NCBI GenBank assembly: GCA_907165275.2
Contig: OU015675.1
Location: forward strand, 2,807,501-2,871,500
Reading direction: 5' to 3'
DNA from: Zygaena filipendulae
Taxonomy: Eukaryota; Arthropoda; Insecta; Lepidoptera; Zygaenidae
Length of the DNA: 64,000 nucleotides
Below are positions 58,701-61,199 of the stretch, piece after piece. The number at the start of each line of letters is the position of its first letter. The stretch's first letter is position 1. A program made the translations under genes and the position numbers. Under the pieces are notes generated by a model that saw nothing but the letters and a program-made list of their open reading frames with translations, did no database searches and had not been told where the DNA came from.

Positions 58701-60992
58701 TGTCAGATAAAACAGTGGACACAAAGTATAGTAATATAGTATAGTAAGGGCGGAATATGATATTTTTAAGTCATCAAATTGTTTTATGTTCCGATATTAC
58801 TGATAGCACTGTGTGGTATGACGTCAATTAAGTATACTGCGAAGCCGTACCTTTGTAGTTCGCTGTACCTACTAGTTACTGTTTAAAACGGAACGCAGTC
58901 CAGTATGTCATGGTCATGTCACGCTGTCGACCACTCATTGACGACCGACCGACGCGGTTGATCAATCATTGGTCCGAGGTTGATCACGTGATCAAACCAC
59001 TGAGAACACACCTTACCTCAAAAACGCCAGTGCTCACAGTACAAAAATGGCGACGATTATGACGACATACTGTCCAATGTAGATACTGCGGCAGTAGGTA
59101 TATACACTGAAAGTTATAACAGAACGAATTTCTTGTCACTGCGAGCACTGGGTCAGTGCTATTCGTAATCACGAAACATACCCTAAGTAGAAGATATTAC
59201 AGATTTTTTTAATAGCGGGTGGTGTGTCGCTAGTTTCACACCTGGGCCCTTATTCACTATGACCAACAACATTTCTTGCCCATAACGCACGTCCCAAAAA
59301 CAAAATCCCAAACGCTCCAGATGCAAAAATATAACAAATTTATATTCTTTATGACAAAATTAACGTTGTAAATGTATTTTTTAAAGTGAAACTTCTTTGA
59401 ACACGAGGGAAAAGCAATTTAAGTGGCGTCTTATCTTAACGCGACGCGTTATGGTCATAGTGAATAAGACTACTAACTATAACTAACTATAACAGTAGCG
59501 TATGTACCTCAACGAGAAAACTCACGAAAATTCTAACCGTGTAACGTAACGTAACTTATGTAAGTTCCTAGAAAAACCAAATCGAAGATTGTAACTCTCG
59601 CCGCGATAGAATGTTTGTAAAGTTCACAACCCAGGTGGGCGGGAACGTGGGTTAGGTAGGCGGCTTACGTAATTGCCTCGTGAAAAACAAGCCGCGTTAG
59701 TCGTTACTGAAACACAAAATGCCAGAGAGCAACTCTGCTCAAATACATTCAAATTATTTTACAAATTATGGTATTCTTTCTTATTTACCGAGCCGTATAC
59801 ATACCTAGCTAAAATATTTTACTTGTAATAAAATACTTGTCTACAGTGTATACATAATATAAAAGCGAAAGGTCACTGACTCACTGACTAAACACGAAAT
59901 CTCGAAAACTACTACACTCATAAAGCTGAAATTAGGCAGGCGGGTAAGTTTAAAAAAGTATTTTTACTCCAAACTTCTTTTATAACCTTGTCCTGGCAGT
60001 AACGAACCCAAAAAAAAGAATTATGCAATTTAGTACAGTCGAGTCGTTTGGAAGTTATGCGATCTATTGATTTATGATAAAACTACTTAGTTGTGACCCG
60101 CGGGTTCGCCCGCGTTAATTTCAGAGTTCCCGCGGGAATTCCGGGATAAAAAGTACTCTATATGTTAATCTGATGTATAAGCTATATTATTGTAAAGTTT
60201 CATTTAAATCCATCCAGTAGTTTTTGCGTGAAAGAGTAACAAACATCCATCCATCCATCCATCCATACTTACAAAATTTCGCGTTTATAATATTAGTAGG
60301 ATAATAAAATAAAATAAAAAAATGATCTTCCCCCTCTCGTGTCCCAGAACCAATCTGATTTGCTCCCCCTGGCCCAGAACCTGGGTACGCCCACGAGTGG
60401 AGTGGTCACCCATTGGTACATACCAGCAAGGGTGGAGGAGCAGCGCGCATGCTCTGCACGGCCGCGTGCAGCCGCCGCAGCTGCTGCAGGCTGTCGTCCA
60501 GCACGCCCGGGCTGTGCGGCGTCACGCTGATCGTCGGCACCTGGCCGCCGGACATCCGCACATACAGGGTGGCGCAAAACGTACGACACGACTGGCGCAT
60601 TAGGTCACCGTGCCCGCCCGCTAATCGGGAGACTCCGGGCTCGATACCCGGTGCGGGTGAACTTCGTGTGATGAACGCAGGCCTCCAGTATTCATTATAA
60701 TATATAGTTTAGATATAGGCACATCAGCGAAAGCTACTAGTCTATTAATAATAATAATATGTTATATCATGGAGTATATTCCACGTGTTGCTTGGTTTCC
60801 GCGATACAAACTTGCAATCATGTCGCTCTATACATCTACATTGAACCACTTTTTTTGGAAGTCGGTTAAAAAAATGGTTTTCATCCCATACCTGCGCTCT
60901 GGCGGCGGCCATATTTGCTGGTGGCGCGGACCGTGGCACGTGCTCGGTCACCTCGTCCTCGCTGCTCAAGTCGGAACTGTCTCCACCTTCGT
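20336..60992 (-). CDS. Lbc-type Rho guanine nucleotide exchange factor (C1-DH-PH-coiled coil), 33 exon positions, N-terminus outside or unresolved
   Basis: Activates Rho GTPases by GDP/GTP exchange at the actin cortex. Coding exons in gene order: 60892-60992, 60424-60591, 58421-58544, 57823-57973, 56822-56927, 55476-55684, 53736-53873, 52365-52431, 51205-51310, 50783-50856, 50601-50686, 48945-49007, 46978-47037, 46532-46672, 46033-46129, 45130-45343, 43144-43262, 42346-42477, 41632-41786, 40963-41095, 37118-37275, 35028-35149, 29828-29944, 29577-29686, 28871-29027, 28129-28315, 27579-27754 (first of six copies), 26304-26411, 25390-25482, 24309-24427, 23643-23738, 21332-21435, 20336-20468 (TGA at 20338-20336). 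Splice phases agree at every junction. C1, then DH, then PH, then a post-PH helix (LLEEKMALLLKV) matches ARHGEF2/ARHGEF18/AKAP13/ARHGEF28, and the fly member would be Cysts. No RGS-like or PDZ domain was seen, arguing against RhoGEF2/ARHGEF11. The first exon could be internal (acceptor TTTATGACAG) or could start at ATG 60999-60997, in frame. Confidence 0.92.
20495..20817. mobile_element. MITE family B, copy 2
   Basis: Ends GGGCATGTTGACTAATTTT and, inverted, AGTAGTCAACATCCC, with AGTCCGTCTTGTGGATT arms and TGACGTCAC sites. It lies in the last RhoGEF intron, 27 bp from the final exon. Confidence 0.8.
21480..21835. mobile_element. MITE family C (about 355 bp), copy 1
   Basis: Terminal inverted repeats of about 30 bp: ATACAACGTGTTAGTGAATT at the left, AATTCATTAACACGTTGTAT at the right. 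Near-identical copy at 51381-51730, including the internal block CGAACCGGTAGGCGCG. Located in the RhoGEF intron just upstream of exon 32. Confidence 0.88.
21844..22118 (+). repeat. Lepidopteran interspersed repeat (CCCGCGG family), near full length
   Basis: Starts CTAGCTGCTCCCCGCGGTTT, passes TTCCGGGATAAAAAGTAGCC, ACAACGTGTATGCAAAATTT and GTAACAAACAAACAAAC, and ends in ACTCACTTTCGCATTTATAG. A good reference for block order of the family; a truncated inverted copy follows at 22198-22274. Confidence 0.8.
23206..23568. mobile_element. MITE family B, copy 3
   Basis: Ends GGCTTGTATCCGGGG and CAAGCCC, with a TTGACGTCATGACC / GTGACGTCACGC centre. It lies 74 bp downstream of the RhoGEF exon 31 donor. 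Confidence 0.8.
23774..23946 (-). mobile_element. MITE family A, inverted partial copy
   Basis: Matches the right-hand half of the copies at 15286 and 52697 in inverse orientation (AAGCAATAACATGTTAACCTAC, then CTTTATTGAGAGTTA). It begins within 40 bp of the acceptor of RhoGEF exon 31. Confidence 0.7.
24001..24030 (-). pseudogene. Partial duplicate of RhoGEF exon 30 3' end with donor
   Basis: The sense strand reads CCGCGCCCGCCGTGAGTACG, as at the true exon 30 donor (24309). Only the last dozen exonic bases and the splice donor are duplicated, about 300 bp downstream and separated by the hairpin at 24036-24186. Confidence 0.6.
24036..24186. repeat. Long hairpin element, copy 1 (GGCAAAAACAAATGGTAGAC arms)
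   Basis: Arms of about 70 bp: GGCAAAAACAAATGGTAGAC at the left and its complement GTCTACCATTTGTTTTTGCC at the right, with the loop near CAGCGACGCGAGC. Same element at 25544-25695. It lies inside the RhoGEF intron after exon 30. Confidence 0.85.
24240..24308. repeat. Heptamer tandem repeat (ACTGCGT-type) touching a splice donor
   Basis: About eight degenerate 7-bp units (TGCGTACTGCGTACTGCGTG and so on) run up to the exon 30 donor on the intron side. Confidence 0.8.
25088..25166 (-). repeat. tRNA-derived SINE head, copy 1
   Basis: The reverse strand has an A-box-like TGGTGTAGTGG and a B box GGGTTCGATCCCCGC, about 34 nt apart. The outer sequence does not form a clean tRNA acceptor stem, so it is a SINE head rather than a tRNA gene. 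A related head is at 46405-46462. Confidence 0.65.
25182..25358 (+). repeat. Lepidopteran interspersed repeat (CCCGCGG family)
   Basis: ACTAGCTGTTCACAGCGCGG, then GTTTCACCCGCG, to TTCACTTTCGCATTTATTAT. Sits in the RhoGEF intron, ending about 30 bp before the exon 29 donor side. Confidence 0.75.
25544..25695. repeat. Long hairpin element, copy 2
   Basis: CACAGTCTCGGCGGCGGCGG at one end and its complement CCGCCGCCGCCGAGACTGTG at the other; the GGCAAAAACAAATGGTAGAC arm is shared with 24036-24186. Arms near 70 bp, with a short loop around GCGCCACTG. Confidence 0.88.
26115..26280 (-). repeat. Interspersed repeat, second subfamily (CTGTCTGTCTGTTCGCGAT...CCGCGGGGGACAGCTAG)
   Basis: Blocks CTGTCTGTCTGTCTGTTCGC, TGAACGGATTTTTATGCG and GAACCCGCGGGGGACAGCTAG; also seen at 42540-42715 and, inverted, near 57315. 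Located directly downstream of the exon 28 donor. Confidence 0.7.
26818..27754 (-). CDS. Six-copy tandem array of a RhoGEF coiled-coil exon
   Basis: Copy A 27579-27754 (176 nt); copies B 27426-27542, C 27274-27390, D 27122-27238, E 26970-27086 and F 26818-26934 (117 nt each). Each short copy encodes 39 residues around AHEAQLEELRHAQARL, TAERAAWEAQRG and ADLAAIQD, is phase 1 at both ends, and fits the upstream and downstream exons in frame. Period is 152 bp (153 between A and B). Spacers are 35 bp (36 for A-B) with GT...AG ends, G6, G7 and G5 runs and no pyrimidine tract. Only copy A has an ordinary acceptor. Copies B-F match an internal CAG in copy A, so they are duplications of its 3' part. 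Near-identity indicates very recent expansion or, less likely, assembly error. How many copies enter the mRNA cannot be read from DNA. Confidence 0.85.
28129..35149 (-). CDS. RhoGEF exons 22-26: post-PH helix and linker
   Basis: Exons 35028-35149 (CCPEEVEESEAAAQ, then EERQRQLEARHEEIRLITG), 29828-29944 (EMLRVRDREHASLLEEKMAL), 29577-29686 (VFPDYVRLAAPSADTHALWQ), 28871-29027 (GRSTSSAGERHSAAYESPAL) and 28129-28315 (LGSDAALKLQHAIYTLTCIV). The helix with a single-residue spacing of LLEEK/LLLKV after the PH domain is diagnostic for the ARHGEF2/18/AKAP13 group. A 5.1-kb intron separates exons 22 and 23 and is filled with repeats. Confidence 0.85.
28385..28575. mobile_element. MITE family E (CTTATTCACTATGACC ends), degraded copy
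   Basis: CTTACTATGGCCATAACACG, then ACGTGTCTTATGG and GGGATTGTGT blocks shared with the copies at 33898-34114 and 59249-59469. Confidence 0.6.
28656..28812 (-). repeat. Lepidopteran interspersed repeat (CCCGCGG family)
   Basis: TTATAAATGCGAAAGTGTTT, then GTTACGCTTTCACG, GCATGCACGTTGTC and TTTATCCCGGAATTCC. Truncated at the CTAG end, next to RhoGEF exon 25. Confidence 0.72.
29283..29527. repeat. Minisatellite (CCACGCCACTTAACTCGATC unit, about 27-33 bp)
   Basis: At least seven degenerate units of CCACGCCACTTAACTCGATC followed by CTTTCAT-like spacers, in the RhoGEF intron between exons 24 and 25. Confidence 0.85.
30032..30263 (+). repeat. Lepidopteran interspersed repeat (CCCGCGG family)
   Basis: CTAGCTGTCCCCCGCGATTT, then GGGATAAAAAACTATCC and TTCAGTAGTTTCGGAGTCC. 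An inverted copy follows at 30668-30868. Confidence 0.72.
31486..31595. repeat. Hairpin element with about 34-bp arms
   Basis: GTGCGGAACCGTCATTGCAA at the left pairs with TTGCAATGACAGGCTTTCCG at the right; the outer tips are GTGCGGA and TCCGCAC. Loop is GC-rich. Within the 5.1-kb RhoGEF intron. Confidence 0.7.
31991..32198. mobile_element. MITE of about 208 bp with imperfect 50-bp inverted ends
   Basis: TACACCAAGGGGATAAAGCA at the left corresponds to the reverse complement of AACAGTTTTATCCCTGTGGT at the right; inner parts also pair (GGGCGCTACATTGAATCC). Confidence 0.65.
33129..33447. mobile_element. MITE family B, copy 4
   Basis: GGGCTAGTTGACAATTTTTT to AAAAGTCGTCAACATTCC, with AGTCCGGTTTGTAGATT and two TGACGTCAC sites flanking a GTATGGGGGC segment. 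Confidence 0.78.
33898..34114. mobile_element. MITE family E, copy 2
   Basis: TTCACTATGACCATAAAACG at the left and CTGGTCATAGTGAATAAG at the right form the inverted ends. Confidence 0.75.
36105..36239. repeat. Near-perfect 135-bp hairpin (about 58-bp arms)
   Basis: GGGGCTAAGATGCGCAACAC begins the left arm and GTGTTGCGCATCTTAGCCCC closes the right arm; the inner arms ATCGATTCTCGTCGAC / GTCGACGAGAATCGAT also pair. Loop near ATATTGTATGGTTTT. Probably a palindromic MITE; would form a long stem if transcribed. Confidence 0.9.
36250..36434 (-). repeat. Lepidopteran interspersed repeat (CCCGCGG family)
   Basis: GGATGGATGTTTGTAAATC through TTTTATCCCGGAATTCCC to GGGCGAAACCGCGGGGAAGA, then ACTAG. Two further inverted copies follow at about 37345-37442 and 37455-37620. 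Confidence 0.75.
37118..41095 (-). CDS. RhoGEF exons 20-21: PH domain
   Basis: Exon 40963-41095 gives GVATLMQGRSKMQTLLVIVL, then TDVLFFLHDNNNKYTFFTP; exon 37118-37275 gives TGVVSLVKLLVREKAG, LYLICSGPSEPEMFELRVH and the closing helix DIQHWIQAIR with its conserved Trp. The 3.7-kb intron between them carries, on the opposite strand, the SMNDC1-like gene at 38397-40113. A purine/pyrimidine tract of about 220 bp (40741-40960) lies directly downstream of the exon 20 donor. Confidence 0.92.
38167..38200 (+). promoter_or_regulatory. TATA-box core promoter of the SMNDC1-like gene
   Basis: TATATAAA at 38167-38174, and an initiator-like TCATCAC with its A at 38198, 31 bp downstream: the expected spacing. 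This would give a 5' UTR of about 200 nt running to the ATG at 38397. Confidence 0.5.
38397..40113 (+). CDS. SMNDC1/SPF30-like protein without a Tudor domain (three exons, 177 residues), nested in a RhoGEF intron
   Basis: SMNDC1 (SPF30) is a spliceosome assembly factor that binds symmetric dimethylarginine through a central Tudor domain. Exons: 38397-38438, 38777-39003 and 39849-40113 (TAA at 40111-40113); introns are GT-AG and phases match. The N-terminal helix (REYQKQLEMVEGMLTLEPEN, then ELEEAIKLTQEIYV) and C-terminal part (NQEYIKKRKDKKKERLQRF, KWQSFSKAFKRTSIFATSD, TGVGTCGTSGKPMT) match the two ends of SMNDC1 in order. The family's W-x-VGD-x-C Tudor core is missing: exon 2 joins exon 3 in frame, and the 845-bp intron between them encodes no Tudor-like segment in any plus-strand frame. 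Human SMNDC1 is 238 residues; the 61-residue difference is about one Tudor domain. It is either a divergent paralogue or a decaying copy. It is transcribed opposite to its host RhoGEF gene. Confidence 0.85.
39318..39520 (+). repeat. Lepidopteran interspersed repeat inside SMNDC1-like intron 2
   Basis: ACTAGCTGTTCCCCACGGTT, then CCCGCGGGAATTCCGG and TCCAGTAGTTTTTGAG. This occupies the place where a Tudor exon would be expected. Confidence 0.75.
40741..40960. repeat. Polypurine (GA-rich) tract next to the RhoGEF exon 20 donor
   Basis: Almost pure A/G on the plus strand for about 220 bp (GAGAGGGAGGGGCGAGAGAA and so on), hence pyrimidine-rich in the RhoGEF sense strand immediately after the donor. 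Confidence 0.85.
41170..41400 (-). mobile_element. MITE family D, inverted copy 1
   Basis: TAGAGCTTCTCTAAACTAAA and TAGTTTAGACAAGCTATA ends. Same family, opposite orientation, at 43406-43641 (shared block TATTGATAATATCTCTTTAA and CGTGTGCGTATGCCCGATGG). Lies between RhoGEF exons 19 and 20. Confidence 0.78.
41632..46129 (-). CDS. RhoGEF exons 15-19: DH (Dbl homology) exchange domain
   Basis: Exons 46033-46129 (KETKRQEHIYELILTEKHH, the first helix), 45130-45343 (MFPCVPQLWALHAALLGRL), 43144-43262 (YGEFCSRHRDAVDVFKECC, FIRKCQQNPLLRKK), 42346-42477 (GVPECVLFVAQRLTKYPLLL, conserved region 3) and 41632-41786 (last helix, then DAKSFANFRGRKFKK opening the PH domain). The glutamate in YELILTE and the QRLTKYPLLLE helix are the residues expected to contact the Rho GTPase, so the domain looks competent. 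Sequence runs parallel to GEF-H1 and AKAP13 without gaps of note. Confidence 0.92.
42030..42325. repeat. Minisatellite (CAGCTGTATAGTAGCC unit)
   Basis: More than a dozen degenerate units of 15-25 bp (CCCAGCTGTATAGTAGCC and relatives), ending 20 bp from the donor of RhoGEF exon 18. Confidence 0.85.
42540..42715 (-). repeat. Interspersed repeat, second subfamily
   Basis: CTGTCTGTCTGTTCGCGATG, TGAACGGATTTTCATGCGG and a degraded CTAG end; as at 26115-26280. A CCCGCGG-family copy in plus orientation follows at about 42865-43052. Confidence 0.7.
43406..43641 (+). mobile_element. MITE family D, copy 2
   Basis: GTAGAGCTTATCTAAACTAA at the left, TTAGATATTAGATAAGCTAT at the right. Followed by a poly-G run and a (CA)n tract at about 43709-43735. 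Confidence 0.78.
44235..44640 (-). repeat. Interspersed repeat of retroelement type
   Basis: The reverse strand reads GGTAAGTGATTACCGCCGCC, then CATAGACATCTGCAACACC and GTGCGTTGCCGACC, a block order I recall as common in moth genomes. A second retroelement 3'-end-like piece, with TCAAATCAAATCAAAT and GGCGGCCTTATTGCTTAAAA, lies at 44790-44935. An open frame across the first is a by-product. Confidence 0.55.
45459..46018. repeat. Cluster of three CCCGCGG-family repeat copies
   Basis: One plus-orientation copy (45459-45632, ending in a short ATCC run) and two minus-orientation pieces (45640-45811 and 45845-46018), adjoining the donor of RhoGEF exon 15 at 46033. Confidence 0.7.
46405..46462 (-). 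repeat. tRNA-derived SINE head, copy 2
   Basis: The reverse strand has TTGGTGCAGTGGTAAAG (A box) and GTCGCGGGTTCGATTC (B box), similar to 25088-25166. Confidence 0.6.
46532..50686 (-). CDS. RhoGEF exons 11-14: Ser-rich and acidic linker between C1 and DH
   Basis: Exons 50601-50686 (TSVAKSLSASSG, KSSKRSSVSGQ), 48945-49007 (KKQPTGCYSPWRRVATKLG), 46978-47037 (NVYNDEKDGSDHKHDQS) and 46532-46672 (SEWPEAYITADQLGDE, ending PEPDTWAAGAPKGLA). The last segment leads into the DH domain, like the DSWSLAVD segment of ARHGEF2. Exon 12's acceptor (GGAAG) lacks a clear pyrimidine tract; it was chosen because phase and the SKKQP reading agree, so that boundary is the least certain of the four. Confidence 0.8.
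47256..47350. repeat. Two-copy tandem repeat with TGACGTC (CRE-like) sites
   Basis: GTCGATAAGACAGTGACGTC, followed by a second copy GTCGATAAAACAGTGACGTC and a third TGACGT; each ends TTTCAGTTTTTT. RhoGEF intron 12. Confidence 0.7.
50783..52431 (-). CDS. RhoGEF exons 8-10: basic linker and C1 zinc domain
   Basis: Exon 8 (52365-52431) gives AAYDHHAEKRRKRGSLFFRKK, a strongly basic stretch. Exons 9 (51205-51310) and 10 (50783-50856) encode the C1 domain: HTWQPAAGKGECHWC, LLRCDHCNVTVHENVC and CKDYIIEC. In relatives such as ARHGEF2 the same place reads CNVTIHNRC. Spacing of the last ligands is H-x3-C-x6-C, against the usual H-x2-C-x7-C. C1 domains of this GEF group act as membrane or protein docking modules rather than strong phorbol ester binders. 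Confidence 0.9.
51381..51730. mobile_element. MITE family C, copy 2
   Basis: ATACAACGTGTTAACGAATT ... AATTCATTAACACGTTGTAT, near-identical to 21480-21835. Immediately followed by the repeat at 51731-51960. Confidence 0.88.
51731..51960 (-). repeat. Interspersed repeat family F (GGAGAGTGTCGCTTCTTTA end), copy 1
   Basis: GAAACGACACTCCGCCTGCC, ATTTCATGCCTCCTCA, then a TGACAGCTGACAGTTACTGT dyad and CTTGAATCAGTTCATTTGTA; inverted relative to the copy at 56520-56790. Confidence 0.65.
52697..52932 (+). mobile_element. MITE family A, copy 2
   Basis: GGACATAGATAAGCAATAGT ... TATTGCTTATCTGCGTCC, about 95 percent like 15286-15521 by eye. Confidence 0.85.
53736..60992 (-). CDS. RhoGEF N-terminal exons 1-7 (low-complexity region)
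   Basis: Seven exons: 60892-60992 (EGGDSSDLSSEDEVTEH), 60424-60591 (VRMSGGQVPTISVTPHSPG, then LQQLRRLHAAVQSMR), 58421-58544, 57823-57973, 56822-56927 (SASLSSMESEGE), 55476-55684 (a Gly/Val/Ala run with GVGVGVGAGVG, then LPLQKSVSTPS) and 53736-53873 (ETESEEEASAA, ending HLGLHRLAFLEQ). Mostly acidic, Ser- and Gly/Ala-rich, with no domain I recognise; probably disordered, with phosphorylation sites. Exon 5 is ended at the GTGCGT donor because this, not the overlapping GTATGC, gives phase 0 to match exon 6. The exon 2 acceptor is weak and adjoins a SINE. Confidence 0.78.
54960..55357. mobile_element. MITE of about 400 bp with CACTAGTGATGTGCCGGAT ends
   Basis: CACTAGTGATGTGCCGGATC at the left; ATATCCGGCATATCACTAGT at the right. 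The right half is rich in GGATATCCGCGGATA dyads. Confidence 0.75.
55786..55960. repeat. Palindromic MITE (about 80-bp arms)
   Basis: CATTCTACAATCATTAACGC at the left matches the complement of TGTTAAGGATTGTAGAATG; inner arms TGCCAATCAAAACT / AGTTTTGATTGGCTG pair around TTTCACGTGGTCACGC. Confidence 0.82.
56401..56485. repeat. Short tandem array TTACATATACACCT
   Basis: Five units of 17-20 bp built on TTACATATACACCT(CT/TT). Confidence 0.8.
56520..56790 (+). repeat. Interspersed repeat family F, copy 2
   Basis: GATTCAAGTTTCCACTAGTA to ATGAGGAGGCATGAAATCGG and GGAGAGTGTCGCTTTTTCAT; its 3' end lies about 30 bp past the RhoGEF exon 5 donor (56821). A 3' fragment alone is at 58296-58345. Confidence 0.65.
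56963..57445 (+). repeat. Two CCCGCGG-family copies in one RhoGEF intron
   Basis: Plus-orientation copies at 56963-57110 (CTAGCTCTGCCCTGCGGTTT) and 57315-57445 (CTAGCTGTCCCCCGCGGTTT, second subfamily), with a fragment GTTGAGTAGTTTTTGAG at about 57595. Confidence 0.68.
59249..59469. mobile_element. MITE family E, best copy
   Basis: CTTATTCACTATGACCAACA at the left, CGTTATGGTCATAGTGAATA at the right; terminal inverted repeats of about 24 bp. Confidence 0.82.
60085..60303 (+). repeat. CCCGCGG-family repeat ending in a (ATCC)n run
   Basis: CGGGTTCGCCCGCGTTAATT, CCCGCGGGAATTCCGGGATA, TCCAGTAGTTTTTGCGTG, then CATCCATCCATCCATCC and TTATAATATTAGTAGGAT. Close to the copies at 45459 and 63870. Confidence 0.75.
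60592..60662 (+). repeat. tRNA-derived SINE head, copy 3, adjoining the RhoGEF exon 2 acceptor
   Basis: TGGCGCATTAGG (A-box-like) and GGGCTCGATACCC (B-box-like), about 35 nt apart on the plus strand. The exon 2 acceptor CAG (60594-60592, minus strand) lies in the A-box region. Confidence 0.55.
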
Positions 60993-61137
60993 CTGTCATA
61001 AAACAAAACGTTATATAAGAAAAAAAACCTTGAGAAGAGAGATAGATTTGGTCCTTCCGATCCGGATTCTAAATAATTATCCAGGAGCATTGCTTTTGCT
61101 CAAACAAGTCAGACCTGTCTCCACCTTCGTCTGCCAT
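60969..61137 (-). repeat. Tandem duplication of the 5' end of RhoGEF exon 1
   Basis: AAGTC(G/A)GA(A/C)CTGTCTCCACCTTCGTCTG occurs at about 60968 and 61106, about 138 bp apart, each followed by CATAAAACG on the plus strand. The outer copy keeps the acceptor (TTTATGGCAG, with CTAAT upstream) and about 20 exonic bases, then meets a stop after GDRSDLFEQKQCSWIII. Confidence 0.75.
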
Positions 61138-61199
61138 AAAACGTTTAAGATTAGAAAAAGAACTTTAAAAGGAGGAAGACTTGGTTCTCCGGATGCTAC

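Noticed and set aside
20336..60992. Identity as RhoGEF2 / ARHGEF11-12 (RGS-RhoGEF)
   Set aside because: No PDZ or RGS-like domain in the window, and the DH-PH and post-PH sequence fits the ARHGEF2/18/AKAP13 group better. A domain search on the spliced protein would decide.
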